Positions 46,430 to 58,997 of a stretch of 64,000 nucleotides of DNA are shown here, one piece after another (position 1 is the stretch's first letter; the number at the start of each line of letters is the position of its first letter). The position numbers were made by a program, and so were the translations under genes. Origin of the DNA: Dipteronia dyeriana (Eukaryota; Streptophyta; Magnoliopsida; Sapindales; Sapindaceae); contig CM065296.1 of NCBI GenBank assembly GCA_032871835.1, forward strand, positions 10,488,001 to 10,552,000, read 5' to 3'. Below the pieces are notes generated by a model. That model ran no database searches. It worked only from the letters and a program-made list of their open reading frames with translations, and was not told the DNA's origin.

Positions 46430-47650
46430 AATCTGGAGCTTGATATGGGTTCCATGGGTATGGAACCAACTTCATCTCTCTCACATATGGCCAGAGGTTG
46501 AGCTCATGTCTCAACTCCATAATATCATGTCGGAACCCTATATCGACCAAATCTATCTTAGCCATAAACCTCTGCTCCTTCCACTGCATATGTTAAAGTA
46601 TGGAATCGTGGGTCTCTCCAGAGAGGTTCTCAACATCCTCTGCACTATAGTCCAGATCCTCATCTGAATCATCATCTGTATTGTCTCCTTGATCGGCTTC
46701 CACATCGGTCGCCTCATCTTCATCTTTCTGAGCTCTCCACATTTTCTTCTTGGGCTGGCTAGAGCTCTCTCATGTATCAGGTCTCCTCAGTCCATGGAGT
46801 GGATAGAGACTATACCAAGTACGAACCCTAAAATTTGGCCAAGTGTCCATCCACTCCTCTCTCGACAAGTTAAGCACTGCTGCCTGGCAGAACTGTGTGA
46901 TTAAGCATGGAAACATCATAGCCTCCTTCCCTAACACATTTGTAGCAGACTAATGAATTTCAATCTTCACAATCACTCCCACATTGATGGGCTGCACGTT
47001 GTGTAAGCAATAGAGTAGGGTAGCCATATCATAGGCCATAGTGGTACGATGTCCGCACGGCCTCAAAGAGTAGGAAATGAAAATGTGCCAGAAGGCAAGC
47101 TCTATATGTATCCGTTTCTGCTTTATAGGGCTGGACAAGGAATTCCAAAATGGTATCGATTGGGCCACCAAGTTGTTAGCCAAATTAATGTCCATCCTAT
47201 GGCAGAAAACCTCGATTTTTGGCACCCTCTTGAGCAAATCATGCCTACTACTGGATCCCTGCTCCGGTAGCATAGTTCTGAAGTACCTGTTAATATCTAC
47301 GGAATTAATCCGGACCTCTCTTCCCCAGACCAATACGGGGCTCCCCAAATTATAATTCCTCTATATTACCCCTGTATAAAATTCCCTAACAATCTAGGGA
47401 TATAATTTGAGAGGCCTCTGTACATACACTCCCCAACCTCTGGTCTCAACCATTCCAGAAATAGGTGTTGCTGTCAATTCACTCACAGAAATGCCCCTCT
47501 CAGCAATTCTGGCTAGAAAATCAAGGTTTTCAGCATACGGATGCACCTATCTCCTTCCTCTATCTTAGGTCCTTGTCGGCCTCTCCATCTGGCTCGAGTT
47601 CCCCGTCTCTTCTACCCTAGCTGTCTGTTTAGTTCTAGTTATTTCATCAC
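46430..47650 (-). pseudogene. Inner ORF2, N-terminal and central part
   Basis: Same protein as 20215-21740. The position of the outer ATG is ATA here (…GAA ATA ACT AGA ACT), so the start codon is lost. Conserved segments: RGWGVYVQRP, EFYTGVI, SPVLVWGREVRI (open piece 46950-47348), SIPFWNSLSSPIKQK, an acidic stretch near 46620-46700, and IDLVDIGFRHDIMELRHELN just before the Tekay TSD. The plant transposon-protein-like domain is present in both copies, so it was part of the family before these insertions. Confidence 0.65.
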
Positions 47651-48540
47651 CCAGAAAACTATGTCTCTTCAATTATAAAAACCACTTCGGTACAAATCAC
47701 ACAATACCGGTAATCCAATAAACCACGGATACCACAACCACCACTAAAATCATAAAATATGCAATATATATAACTACCAATCCCAATTATCAAGAAATCT
47801 AAAATTACCCCAAATGTTCCCTAAATCCACTATATTCAACAAATTCCACCCATAACTCCTCCAAAAACACAAAATCAATACAATAGATGCTTCAATAAAC
47901 TTCACAAACCAAAACCCATACTTCAATTAACATAAAACATGCACAAAATTGCTTCACCCACAAAGATTTCACAAAATCCCCAAATTTACCCTAGAATGTG
48001 TAAATGAAGAAAGAACTAGGGATTTGGAACTAATCAAAGGTTTAAAGTAAATGAAAATAAGAAGAAAGTACCGATTACGTGGGTTAGAAGTCTTTGAAGT
48101 CATGAGGAGGGAGAATTGTCGTGTTTGGAGTTTGAAATTTGGTAAAGGCTGCCTTACACGAACTGTCGTATTTATAGGGCTCAATTGTCGCATCTTGATA
48201 TGTAACGTATGGCCAAGCGAATCAGCGACATGACATCAAAACGACGTCGTCCATTTAGAAAATTCATGTGTCGTGTATGGTTGGGAAAGCGACTAATCAA
48301 GCGACATCCTAGCGATAACAACTTCTACGTATAAAGTGTCACGTCCCTCAAAGTGACAACCATGAAGTGACACTCCGACTTAGTTCTCGTTGCCTTGTTA
48401 TGGACAACTACCCAAGAGACACCATGAGCGACACACAGGCGATAGCAATCCATCTCAAGTGTCGTGCTACTATTGTCGAGTATGTGCAGGCGAAACCACG
48501 AGTGACACACCTGGAACTTGTTCTTTTAAGGCTGTCAACC
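47651..48540 (-). promoter_or_regulatory. Internal promoter-like region upstream of inner ORF2
   Basis: CTATAAATAC on the minus strand (48168-48177) lies ~520 bp upstream of the ORF2 start position, as in the outer copy. Upstream, 48180-48500 is rich in GCGAC/GTCGC words and has a 40-bp inverted module, AGTGTCAC...GTGACACT, at 48335-48374. No ORF. Confidence 0.4.
48335..48374. repeat. Inverted module AGTGTCAC...GTGACACT
   Basis: Perfect 8-bp inverted ends, 40 bp in total, in the same relative place as the GTCRYGG...CCGYGAC modules of the outer copy. Confidence 0.7.
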
Positions 48541-48949
48541 TATCCTATGAGTCTCATATGCACACATCTTCAACATAAAACACATCAAGGGTATTTGCTT
48601 AAAGAATTTAAGTTTGGTAATCACTGGACTTGCAAATAAAATGAAAATCACCTCCAAACCTATGTTTTTCCACACCTTCCATTATCAACACTATTAATTC
48701 TTTTACAAAATTAAGGTGTGGATCAACTTAGACTTGGAGGTGAAGTAGATTCACTACCATTCACATTTATTACTAAAACTGTAAAATTATTGAAAAGGAA
48801 TATACCTAGGTGGGTTGCCTCCCACCAAGCATACTATTTAACATCTAGGCAAGATGTGGTGAGAGCACTACGGCTCTTGAAGCTTAATCTCTTCCAACCA
48901 AGCAAGGTTCCCATCCATGATAGTGTCTCTTGCTTTGTGAAGTTCATAT

Positions 48950-51433
48950 TTCCGGACCCAAACTTGTCAAATCTTCCTTGGCCTTCCTTTAGGCATATTC
49001 CGTCTCTTTTTGCACACTTTTATAAATTTAACATATTGAGCCTTTTTATGACCCCTAGTGTGGTAAAAATAACATTTGTAAGGAAAATATTATGAACTAC
49101 TTTCGGTCTTTTTAATTCTTGCCCTTGGATGGTTTCCATCTCTCTCGATGATGAGGAGTTTCAGAGTTTCTTCATCTATGCTTCAGTCCCTGGTCAAGGT
49201 TTCATTTGTTCATTCGGTTCTTTCAAGCTCCACTAAGTTATCACATTCCTTGACTCTTGTAACCCTTAAAGCAATTTCTTTTCCGCTCAACTTCTCCTTT
49301 ACGACATTGATTTCCTTATCCTTCTATTCAATTTTCCATTGCAACTTTCTAATGTTTCGGGTAAAGTTTTCTTCTTGCTCTTCTACTAACCTTGCAAGAT
49401 CTTCCGCCCTCTTGATTGCTTCATCCTTTTCATTTTCTAGGATTTCCATCTTCTTCATCAAGTCGGTGTTTTTGCACACAAGCTCATTAATGTCCAACAA
49501 TGTTTGTTTGTCACATGGATCACCAATTTGACCACTTTCCTCACCTTTATCATCAAAAAGTACTAAGATTTCATTTAATTACTCAATTGGATTCCTAGAA
49601 TAGTCCTCTGCCTAAAGTGTACCCACAACAAGGCAATCAACTGAGCTTGACTTTCCTCAACCTTCTAGGAAATAGAACTGGTGGGATGTAGGGATCGGGT
49701 GACTTATGTAAAAGAGAAGTCTTCTCAGGGATCTTCTTTACTACTACTTCATCTTCTTCTACCAAAGTCCTCCCCCCAGTTTCATCCTCCAAATCCTTAG
49801 CCTTTTTTCTCTTAGGCCCCCCACTAGAATCTCTGATCTCTAACACTCGGGCACTCCTTAGAACTGTCACTGTTTTAGCTTATTCTAACTGACTAGGAAA
49901 CCTACTCGGTTCACTCTTGTGAACTGTGTCAGCTACTTTCCCTAATTGTGTCTCTAAATTCTTCATCGATGCCTCTAAGTTGGTGAACCTTTGCCTATAT
50001 ATTTGAATGAAATTGTTCAATTTTTAGTCTACCAGCTGTGAACTCTGAAGGGTAGTCACAATGTCCTCCAAAGGACTCTTCTTCGGCTGATATGAAGTCA
50101 CATCTCGATTACCCGAGTTAAACCACTGTTGCCCACTTAACCCTTGGCCTTAGTAGTTTCCTTTATTGTACTTCCCTTTGTTTCTTCCTTGGTTTTTATG
50201 AGCTTGGTTATTCAACCTTTTGTTTGGGATGAGCCATGAGACGATAGGATAGTTGTGCCAACACGGGTTGTAAGAGGTTAGAATATGCATCATTTCTTCC
50301 TCTTTGATAATTTAGGGCTTGGACATCCTCCGTCTCATAAAGTACCATCTCTCCACCATGATGATCCCCTTTATACACCATGTTTGCCCTTTCTTGTTAT
50401 TGACCCATATTTCTTACCACTGCCTCCACTTGCTTGGTTAGCCTAGCCATTTGTATTGCCATCTTCGTGTCTTGACTGACTCTATGCTTTCCTCCCCTTC
50501 TTGTAGTTGAACTTCTATGTTGGGAGTTGAGAGTTAACGTCTCATATATTTCAAAAATCTCAGCAAATGATTTATTGGTGATCAAACCCCAACATGCATT
50601 GTCCACTGAAGCTTGTGTGAAGGTTGTCAACCCATTGTAGAACGTACAGACCTTGTACTCATCGGTCACAATGTGAGGTGGAATTTGTTCCAAAATATGC
50701 CTATATCTTCCCCAAGCCTCATGAAAAGGTTCATTATCTTCCTTGGTAAAGCTTGCAATTTGGATCAGAATCTCCTTTATCTTCATGGCCGGAAAGAATC
50801 TATTGAAAAAGACTTGGCACACTTCATCCCATGTAGTTAAAGATCCTACCCTCAAGGAACAAAACCACACCTTGGCTCTGTCCTATAGGCAATACCTAAA
50901 ACCTCTCATATTTAATTGTTCTTCAGTGAGCGGCCTATCAGGAAGGTCTCCATTATAGAATGATAATCCTTCATGAATTGTAAACAATCTTCGGTCGGGT
51001 GGCCATTGATAAAAATAAGCATGGCAATGTGAAGTCCCTTGAGCTTATAGCTCCTAGCCGTCGCACTCAACACTATAGTTGATTGTTGATGCTCCATCAT
51101 AGGTTTGTCGGATTCCCTCATAGCTATAACACCTTGGTTTTTCTCAAGTGTAGGTGCCCTCGGTGGGTCCACATTCACATTCCCCTCTTGACTTTCCATT
51201 TCCAGAATCGATGTACCCTCTAGATCGACAAAGATGTCTATACCCTCAAACTGCCTAGCAAGCTGACCTACTCGATTTATATTGTCGATGACCGAAAACA
51301 AATTTCTTCCAAGAGAACGACAATCGTGCATACACTTATAGCTCTGAAACACCAAAAATAAAAATACCAACGAAGTAAAAGAAACAAAAATTGAAAACAA
51401 AACTAACAAACAAAATAAAATAAAATGACACAC
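48950..51433 (-). pseudogene. Gag of inner Athila-like element
   Basis: Pieces from N to C: 50912-51433 (LFSVIDNINRVGQLARQFEG, INGHPTEDCLQFMKDYHSI), 50397-50870 (SLTTWDEVCQVFFNRFFPA, EDNEPFHEAWGRYRHILEQI, VCTFYNGLTTFTQASVD: the Athila-type capsid domain), a Gln/Asn-rich middle, 49637-49870 (acidic/basic mix, MTVLRSARVLEIRDSSGGPK), a long coiled coil at 49150-49560, and a zinc knuckle at about 49036-49077 with two Cys changed to Tyr. The protein would be about 800 residues, long for a gag. Upstream is the PBS; downstream is ORF2 instead of pol. Confidence 0.85.
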
Positions 51434-51478
51434 ACTTCCTAAATCAAACTAATTAGATTCAAGTAGTGAATATACGCC

Positions 51479-51498
51479 GATCCCAGCCAACGATGCCA
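51479..51498 (-). promoter_or_regulatory. Primer-binding site of inner Athila-like element
   Basis: TGGCATCGTTGGCTGGGATC on the minus strand, 4 bp after LTR end ...CTGCATCA. The Athila type is TGGCGCCGTTGCCGGGGATC; the differences are mostly C/T and G/A changes at CpG positions. Confidence 0.8.
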
Positions 51499-51502
51499 AA
51501 AT

Positions 51503-54500
51503 TGATGCAGTATTTTAATCTTACTCAATTTAAATAATTTGTTCGTTCACTGAGATCGGTGATTCAAAGTAGTTGAACTAAGTAACTCGATTAACCCGAC
51601 TAAATGCAATAAAAGTAGAAGGCATAATGCTTGTCTTGGGTTGGTATTCTAATTCACTAATATGCAAAAATGCAAACTAAATGACACTAAAGCTCACACG
51701 AAAATATGAATATGAGGGAACGCTAGAGAATCATTGCAACCTAATTAAACAACTCAATGTAATCCATAGGTCTCATTAAAGCACTTAAATCCAATTGGTA
51801 GGGTTTGTTTTAGGAAACACTTAATCCTTCTTATTACTCACACACGGTCATGTAATAAGCAATGGTTAGAATTAATTTTTAATTAAAACTCTAAACCAAA
51901 TCACACATAGCATGGTCATGTATATGGAAATTTTCTCAATTATTAAGCTTGTAGTTAAGGATTAAATGTGATGGTTACCCAAATCTAACCCTCGACATCA
52001 TATATAAACTAATCCTAACACAAACATTCATTGAGGTCCCATTTGAATATAAGTGCAGGAATTAGAGCAAGTATTTCAATAAAAGAGACTACCACGGAAT
52101 TTGATTAAAAACCATTATACTATAGGATTACAAAGAGTTGTTCAAACGGTTACAATAATCCCCTATAAGGAACTCAATTTTATGATTGGCTTATATTATG
52201 ACAAACTACACCACATTGAGGGTGATTGTGTAATGGGTAGCTTAGGACATCATTGGCAAGCTTCCAAGCATTTCCATGACTTCAAGAGCAAAAGGTACAT
52301 TCACTTGACTTTGTCTCTTGAAGAGTTTAGGTGCACACACACACCTCATGCATGCTTTGTTGATCTTGCATTTGTGTTGATATTGTTTATATGTGTGCAT
52401 CTCTTCACAATCACACTTGCACTTCATTTATAAATTTAAGTGTGGTATTGTGTTGTTTTTGCGCTTGCACGATGGAGTTCTTGATTTAGCGCGTTGATTG
52501 ACCATATGAGAAGGTCTCATTCTTCTCTTGGTCTGGTTATATGGAGTAAGGTGTCTAGTTTTAAAAGAGTGTATTTCAATGATGTAAATATTTTTCAAAA
52601 CTGACCTTTGTATGGTCTTGTGACCATATAATTTTATACATTTATTCATAATGAGTTTTGAAAACTTCTGTACAAACTAGACACCCATACCTTTCCAACG
52701 GTATATTATTCGTAATATTTCATAACTGTTTGGATTGGTTTTAAAATCTCCAAAGTGACCACAAAAACAGGGCATCTCTATTGTTGTCCGTTTCTGACCT
52801 TTGGTCACTCAAATGATCACAACTGTTTTTACAGATGGCTAAATCTTGTTTTATAAATTTGATTAGAAAGTAGACTTCCATACCTTTTCAACCGTATATT
52901 ATACGAAAGGTTTGGATGTTGTTTGGTCATGTTTTGGATCGCTCGAATCTCGAGCTTTTATGTTGTCGCGGCTGTGCCGGTCCACAAGCGTACCTCACCA
53001 GCGCCCCTGGACAGTAGGTGTGCGATGGTGTGGCGCTTGTTGACCAGCGCAGCTCACCAGCGCACTGAGTAAAATTTTGGGCATTTTCAAAATGATGTAG
53101 TTTTGTTCTAAGGCTCATATTTACATGCCATCTTCTTCCTCTCTAGTTTTTCAGAGCTTCAAAACCATTTTTAGTGTGAGAAAGTATTTTCTTTGAGAGA
53201 GAAGCTCCAAGAGTTATTATTTAACTCTCCAAACCCAAAACCCATAATCCTTTTATGAAACAAACATCACCTAGCTACATCTAGGATGTTTTTTAGCATG
53301 GGTCTTCATCAAAACATGTAACTTGGTAAGTAGAACACCATCTTCATCATTCTTGTGTTCTAGCTTAACAAGATATCTCTTGTATGACTTGTATGTCTCT
53401 AGATTAGGATTTTTATTACAAGTAGAGATTGTTGTTGATGTCTGGGTTGTTGTATTGTGATAGCTTGCATAATTAGGTTATTTTACCTAAATAGCTAATC
53501 TATATATGTTCATATATGCTTAATTGATGATTAGGATTGCCTTGTGCATCTAGTCTAGTTCATGAACATTTATGTGTATGCCTCATTGATTGCATTTATT
53601 GATTGTAAAATTGCCCTTGATTGTTTATTGTTGACAACTTGTGTTGGTTGGACTTTTTTGACAATTAGGTTGTTAGATTTTATCTACACATCTAATTAAG
53701 TCCTTTGTATGGGCATGTAGGCGTTGTTTGATAACTAGGATGTTTAATTTCATTATCTACATCTAGTTAAGCATTTTTTGTTTGGTCTTACACATAATTG
53801 CATTTGAGCATAGTGTCATATATACACTTAGACCATATACTCGTCATTGAGTCAAAGTCTTGTGGCTTCGGTGTGAAGTTGCACAAGCAATAGAAGCCTT
53901 ACAACCAAGGGTAGGTTAGCAAGCAATTGGTAGGGTATCCATTGTAAAAGGCCTGAGGGGTAGAGTAGGAGGTGCTCATGCCAAAAGTAGTGGATTAGAG
54001 GATATCACTAGGGACTGAACCAAGAGTGGTGAGTTGTAGTGGCCATAGCCTGAGGTTGTCAAGAGTGAGAGTCCGAGTATCACTTGAGGGTGTAACATTT
54101 TACTCATCTAGTGGATTTCAGCGATCGAGTGTGGCACACTTAACAGCCCTTGGTTTTTCCCATTTGGAGGGTTTCCATGTATACATCATGTGTTGTTTAT
54201 ATTTCCGCACTTTACACATGATGTTGTATGTTTGTTTTATTGGGTGAATTTTGAATACTGAGTAATCAAGAAAATTGGCAATTGACTAGTTTAAAACCTA
54301 TTCACCCCCCTCTAGGTTATTAGACACACGCGTTTATTTGGGAACTTTCATCCCCTAATTTAGAGATTAGTAACACATCAAGGAAAAGAAATAAAACAAA
54401 GAAGAGTTAAAGAAGAAACCCAAGTTGGTCATTTAAGGTTCCTTGATTTGTATGCTACCTCTTCTTGCTTTCAAAGGTTCCAATATGATAGAGGAATGAA

Positions 54501-55123
54501 AAATGTCTAATGACGGTGATGGAAGGGTAAAAATGTCTAAAAGTTTGTGTGGCTAATGTTACATCACCAAAATCTAAAATGGGTATTTATATGGGATCCA
54601 AATAGGGTAAGAAATCAACATAGAGATACGTACCATCGTACGATCGCGTCGTTGAGTGTCGCTGATGCCCGGGTCACATATTGGCTCGACACATTCATTC
54701 TTCTTACATTCGTGTGTTAATTGAGTGACAGCTTGGGCGACACTTAATACTCGAGAGTTGTTGTCGCTTCCTTAGTCGTGTATCTCCAGGCTACAATCGT
54801 TGAAGCAACAGTTCGTCCTCAAGTTCACTCATTTTCCTTCACGAGACATCAGCGACACTTAGGAAGCGAGAATTGTTGTCGCTTGCTTAGTTGCGTTTTC
54901 CCAGGCGACAAACCTTGTCGTGACACTCCAGCTCTTTTTTCATTAACTTCCCGTTTTGAGCCTTTTTGGATCCCAACTTCAATTCGTTTCGCCCCATTAT
55001 GCCCATGGTCATAAAATCTACAAAAACACTCAATCGAACCATCAAACATTTGATTTTACCCGAGGATTGAGCAATAAACATAAGAAGGGGGACCCAAAAT
55101 CTAGTATTATCGTGACTCGATCA
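51503..55123 (-). repeat. 5' LTR of inner Athila-like element, interrupted by a solo LTR
   Basis: TGATGCAGTATTTTAATC...GACTCGATCA. After removing 52164-54355 it is ~1429 bp, matching the 1413-bp partner. Part two (54356-55123) resumes 'taatttagagattag' exactly where part one stopped. Confidence 0.9.
52164..54350 (+). mobile_element. Solo LTR of the gag-only element family (2187 bp)
   Basis: It is collinear with the LTRs at 12254-14449 and 17204-19324 from TATAAGGAAC (TGTAAGGACC in the partners) to GGAACTTTCA, flanked by TCCCC at 52159-52163 and 54351-54355. No internal region is present, so an element inserted and then lost its inside by LTR-LTR recombination. The uninterrupted target 'taatcccctaacttagag' is seen in the other LTRs at about 35369 and 58569. 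Minus-strand repeats and open frames inside have no meaning. Confidence 0.95.
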
Positions 55124-55832
55124 ATCGTAAACAATAAGCAATAAGAAAAATAAATAAGACACAGTATTTTAAGTGGTAAAACCGCAGTGTGGGGAAACGT
55201 CCATGGTTGCCTAAGGCGGCAACAAGAATTCACTATGCTGGAAAAAGAATACACACTCAATCACTCTTGCCACTTCTCTCAATATTGTCTTCAACCCTTT
55301 TTGGGTGTTTTTGGGTCTACTTATACATGCATAGAACCCTAATTCTTGATGTCCAAGTAAGGAAAGTTCCCGTATTTAAGCAAAACTCTAGCTTATTGGA
55401 GTCGTATTATCCGTTTTTCTGTTTTGCATTAAATCTCTTGTCTAATTTGGACTTTAATGTTTATAAGGAAATTTGTTTCCTTATCAAAGTATGCCTCCAG
55501 AAACCTTGTTCAAATCAGATTATTTTTCTGCGTATTCGAGACGTGACTCTATTAACTCTGTAGGTTGTCCATGTGTCACGCGTCTGTTTGCTTATTTTTT
55601 TCGACCATTCTTTTTTACCTCGTTTATCGATTCAACCTAACCCTTTCCCCGATCATCTTGACAACCTAATTGGGTTTTCTAATCCGATCATATGTGTTAT
55701 CTGAGTCGGGAGGAACTGGTCGGGTTTCACAGTCCTATTGCGTTGACTTAATATGACCGTCCTTAAGTGACGTGGTACCCCCGACCCTAGTATTTACTAA
55801 CGTGTAACATCACTTAGACTTTTCTAATAACA
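55124..55832 (-). repeat. 5' LTR of Tat element, second fragment
   Basis: Collinear with 23275-24014: 'gtggggaaacgtcca', 'cctaaggc(g/a)gcaacaag', 'tacttatacatgcatagaac', 'gacgtggtaccccc', ending 'cttttctaataaca'. It is followed directly by the TAAGG TSD (55833-55837). Confidence 0.92.
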
Positions 55833-55837
55833 TAAGG

Positions 55838-57831
55838 AAAATATGATGAACTACCTCCGGTCTTCTTAATTCTTGCCCTTGGATGGTTTGCATCTCTCTC
55901 GATGGTGTGGAGTTGCTTCATTTATGCTTTGGTCCTTGGTTAAGGTTTCAATTGTTCGTTCGGCTCTTTCAAGCTCAACTAAGCAGTCACATTCCTTGAC
56001 TTTTGCTACCTTTAAAGCAATTTCTTTTCCGCTCAACTCCTTCTTGACGACATTGATTTCCTTGTTCGCTTGCTCCACTTGCCATTATAACTTCCTAGGT
56101 TCCTCGGGCAAAGTTCTCTTCTTGCTCTTCTACCAACCTTGCAAGATCTTTTGCCCTCTTGATTGCTTCATCCCTTTCTTTCCTCAGGGTTTTCACTTCC
56201 TTCATTAAGTAGACATTATCTCTCTTAAGCCCCTCGATCTTTACGGATGCATCTTTCTTACAAGTTTCTTCTATATGGACGTCTTCATCACCCTTGTCCT
56301 AAAAAAGTGTTAGGATTTCATTTAAATACTCAGTTGGATTCCTATAATAGTCTTCTAACTGAAGTGTACCCACAACAAGGCAATCAACTAAGTTAATGAC
56401 TTTTTTCAACATTCCCGGAAATGGAACATGTGGAATGTAGGGATCAGGTGACTTATGTAAAAGAGAAGTCTTCTTAGGAGTCTTCTCTACTACTACTTCC
56501 TCTGCTTCTACCAAAGTCTCTTCCTCGATTTTTTCTTCTGATTCATTAGCCTTTTTCCTCTTAGGCTCTCTACTTGTATCTCTGGTGTCTAACACTCGGT
56601 CACTCCTCAAAACTGTCACTGTCTTAGCTTGCTCTCACTGACTTGGAAACCTACCCAGCTCGTCCTTATGTATAGTGTCCACCACTTGCTATAATTATGT
56701 CTCCAACTTATTTATGGACGCCTCTAAGTTGGTGAACCTTTGCCCATATGCTTGAATGAAATTGTTCAGGTTTTGGTATGTCTGTTGTGAACTCTGAGCA
56801 AGGGTAGTCACAATGTCCTCCAAAAGACTCTTCTTAGGCTGATATGAAGTCACATCTCGATTACCCAAGTTGTTCCACTGCTGCCCAATTAACTCTTGGC
56901 AGTTCTGAGCTTGGTTGTTCAAAGCATTGTTTGGGTCGGACCATGAGAAATTAGGATGGTAGCGCCACCCCAGTTGTAAGAGTTAGAATATGGGTCATTT
57001 CTTCCTCTTTGATAGCTTAGGGCTTGGACATTCTGCGTCTCATATAGCGACATCCCTCTTCCTTGATGGTCTACATCACACAACAAGTTTGCCCCACCTT
57101 GTTGTTGACCCATATTTCTTTCCATCAACTCCACTTGCTTGGTTAACCTTTGCCATTTGGATTGCCATGTTCGTCTTCCTTGGTAAAGCTTTCAATTTGG
57201 ATCCAAATTTCTTTTATCTTCACGGTTGGAAAGAACCTATTGAAAAAGGCTTATCACACTTCATCCCATGTAGTTAAAGATCGCGCCCTCAAAGAACCAT
57301 TAGGCAATACCTAAAACATCTCATATTTAATTATTCTTCGGTGAGTAAGCCTATCGGGAAGGTCTCCAAAATAGAATGATAATACCTCATGAATTGCAAA
57401 CAATCTTCGATCGGGTCGCCATTGAAAGAAGAAGGCATGGCAATGTGAATTCCCTTGAGCTCATAACTCCTAGTCGACGTACTCAACACTATAGGTAATG
57501 GTTGATGCTCCATCATAGGTTTGTCGGATTCCCTCACTGCTATAACACCCTCATTTTCCTCATGTGTAGGTGCCCTTGGTGGATCCACATTCACATTCCC
57601 CTCTTGATCTTCCATTTTTGGAATCGATGTTCTCTTTAGATCGACAAAGATATCTAAACCCTCTAACTGCCTAGCAAGCCGACCTACTCGGTTTATGCTG
57701 TCGATGATCGGAAACAATTTTTTTCCAAGAGTACGGCGACCGTGCATACACCTGTAGCTCTGAAATACCAAAAACAGAAATACCAAGAAGTGAAAAGAAA
57801 CTAAAATAAATAAAACTAAACTAACAAACAA
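55838..57831 (-). pseudogene. Outer gag, N-terminal and coiled-coil part
   Basis: Pieces: 57331-57831 (IDSINRVGRLARQLEGLDIF, FNGDPIEDCLQFMRYYHSIL), 56919-57134, 56695-56922 (Asn/Gln-rich, FIQAYGQRFTNLEASINKLE), 56299-56619 (Lys/Glu-rich) and 55866-56078 (coiled coil). Compared with the inner copy it lacks about 265 bp of the capsid domain at about 57176 (inner 50475-50738) and ~25 bp near 57300. The zinc knuckle that should follow is at 23159-23203, beyond the Tat insertion. Confidence 0.82.
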
Positions 57832-57885
57832 TTGACAGACACACTACCTAAATCTAACTGACTAGATTCAACTAATAAATCTACA

Positions 57886-57907
57886 CCAATCCCCAACAGT
57901 GGCGCCA
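57886..57907 (-). promoter_or_regulatory. Primer-binding site of outer Athila-like element
   Basis: TGGCGCCACTGTTGGGGATT on the minus strand, 4 bp after LTR end ...TGCATCA; close to the Athila PBS. Confidence 0.88.
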
Positions 57908-58880
57908 AAATTGATGCATTATTTTTAATCTTACTCATTTAAAAGATTTGTTTGTTCACTAGGATTGGTGATTCAAAGTAGTTGAAACTAATTAACTTGA
58001 TTAACCCTACTAAATGCAATAAAAGTAGAATGCATAATGCTTGTCTTGGATTGATATTCTATTTCACTAATATGCGAAAATGCAATAAACTAAATGACAC
58101 AAAAGCTCACACAAAAATATGAATATGAGAGAAACGCTAGGGAATCAATGCAACCTAATTAAACTACTCAATGTAATCCACAAGTCCCATTAAAGCACTT
58201 AAATCCATTTGATAGGATTTGTTTCATGAAGCATATAATCCTTCCTGTTACTCACACACGGTCATGTAATGAGCAATGGTTAGAATTAATTTTTAATTAA
58301 AACTCTAAATCAAATCACACATAGCATGGTCATGCATATGAAAATTTTCTCAATGATTAAGCTTGTAGTTAAGGATTAAATAGGATGGTCACCCACATCC
58401 AACCCTTGACATCATTTATAAACTAATCATAACACAAACATTCATTGAGGTCTGGTTTGAATATAAGTAAAAATTAGAGCACATATTGCAATAAAAGAGA
58501 CTAACAAGGAATTTAATTAAAAACTATTAGACTATAGGATTACAAAGAGTTGTTCAATCGGTTACATTAATCCCCTAACTTAGAGATTAGTTACACATCA
58601 AGGAAAGGAAATAAAAAAAAAAGTTAAAGAAGAAACCCAAGTTGGCCATTGGAGGTTTTTAGATTTGTAAGCTTCCTCTTTTTGCTTTCTAAGGTTCCAA
58701 GATGGATGGAATGAATGAAAAAAGAATGTCTAAGAATGGTGATGTAAGAGTAAAAGTTTCCAAGAGTTCGTGTGGCTAATGTTTCATATCCAGAATCTAA
58801 GATAGGTAATTATATGTGTCTAAAAATAGGTCAGGAATCAACCTAGAAACACGTGCTGGCAAACTGTCACCTCTCTGTAT

Positions 58881-58915
58881 GTCGCGGTCGTCCATGACGA
58901 CAATTCGACCGTGAC
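58881..58915. repeat. Inverted module 4 (GTCGCGG...CCGTGAC) in LTR
   Basis: 35 bp, ends inverted with one mismatch; the centre 'tcgtccatgacgacaattcga' is very similar to module 3. Confidence 0.75.
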
Positions 58916-58997
58916 ACCTTACTTCTTTGTTTCTACATCATCTTTCCAAGCGACACTTCGAGCGACACTGGTTAAAAAAGTTTTTGTCACCTGATGT

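Larger units (their letters stand above)
34730..55123 (-). mobile_element. Inner Athila-like LTR element, split by a Tekay element and a solo LTR
   Basis: Left (3') LTR 34730-36142; internal pieces 36143-38396 and 46430-51502; right (5') LTR 51503-55123 containing a solo LTR. Without insertions it is about 10.1 kb. On the minus strand it has LTR, PBS, long gag with coiled coil and knuckle, internal TATA region, ORF2, 3' non-coding part, PPT, LTR. No protease, RT, RNase H or integrase of its own is present; the only pol inside belongs to the Tekay element. It is the same family as the outer element, about 80-90% similar by eye. Confidence 0.88.
23210..55832 (-). mobile_element. Tat-lineage Ty3/gypsy retrotransposon, split by nested inner element
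   Basis: The left (3') LTR is 23210-24014, the internal part 24015-34666, and the right (5') LTR is in two pieces, 34667-34729 and 55124-55832. Everything from 34730 to 55123 is a later insertion. Order on the minus strand: LTR, PBS, gag, protease, RT, first RNase H, second (archaeal-type) RNase H, integrase, antisense ORF, PPT, LTR. The second RNase H and the antisense ORF are hallmarks of Tat. Without its cargo it is about 12.2 kb. All frames are broken. Confidence 0.92.

Noticed and set aside
48718..49531. Plus-strand ORFs of 125-127 codons, Ser/Phe/Leu rich
   Set aside because: They are antisense shadows of the gag coiled coil and zinc-knuckle region on the minus strand.
50912..51433. 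Hydrophobic N-terminus (signal-peptide-like) of inner gag ORF
   Set aside because: The Leu/Phe-rich start comes from leader sequence upstream of the likely gag start and is less conserved in the outer copy; not a credible signal peptide.
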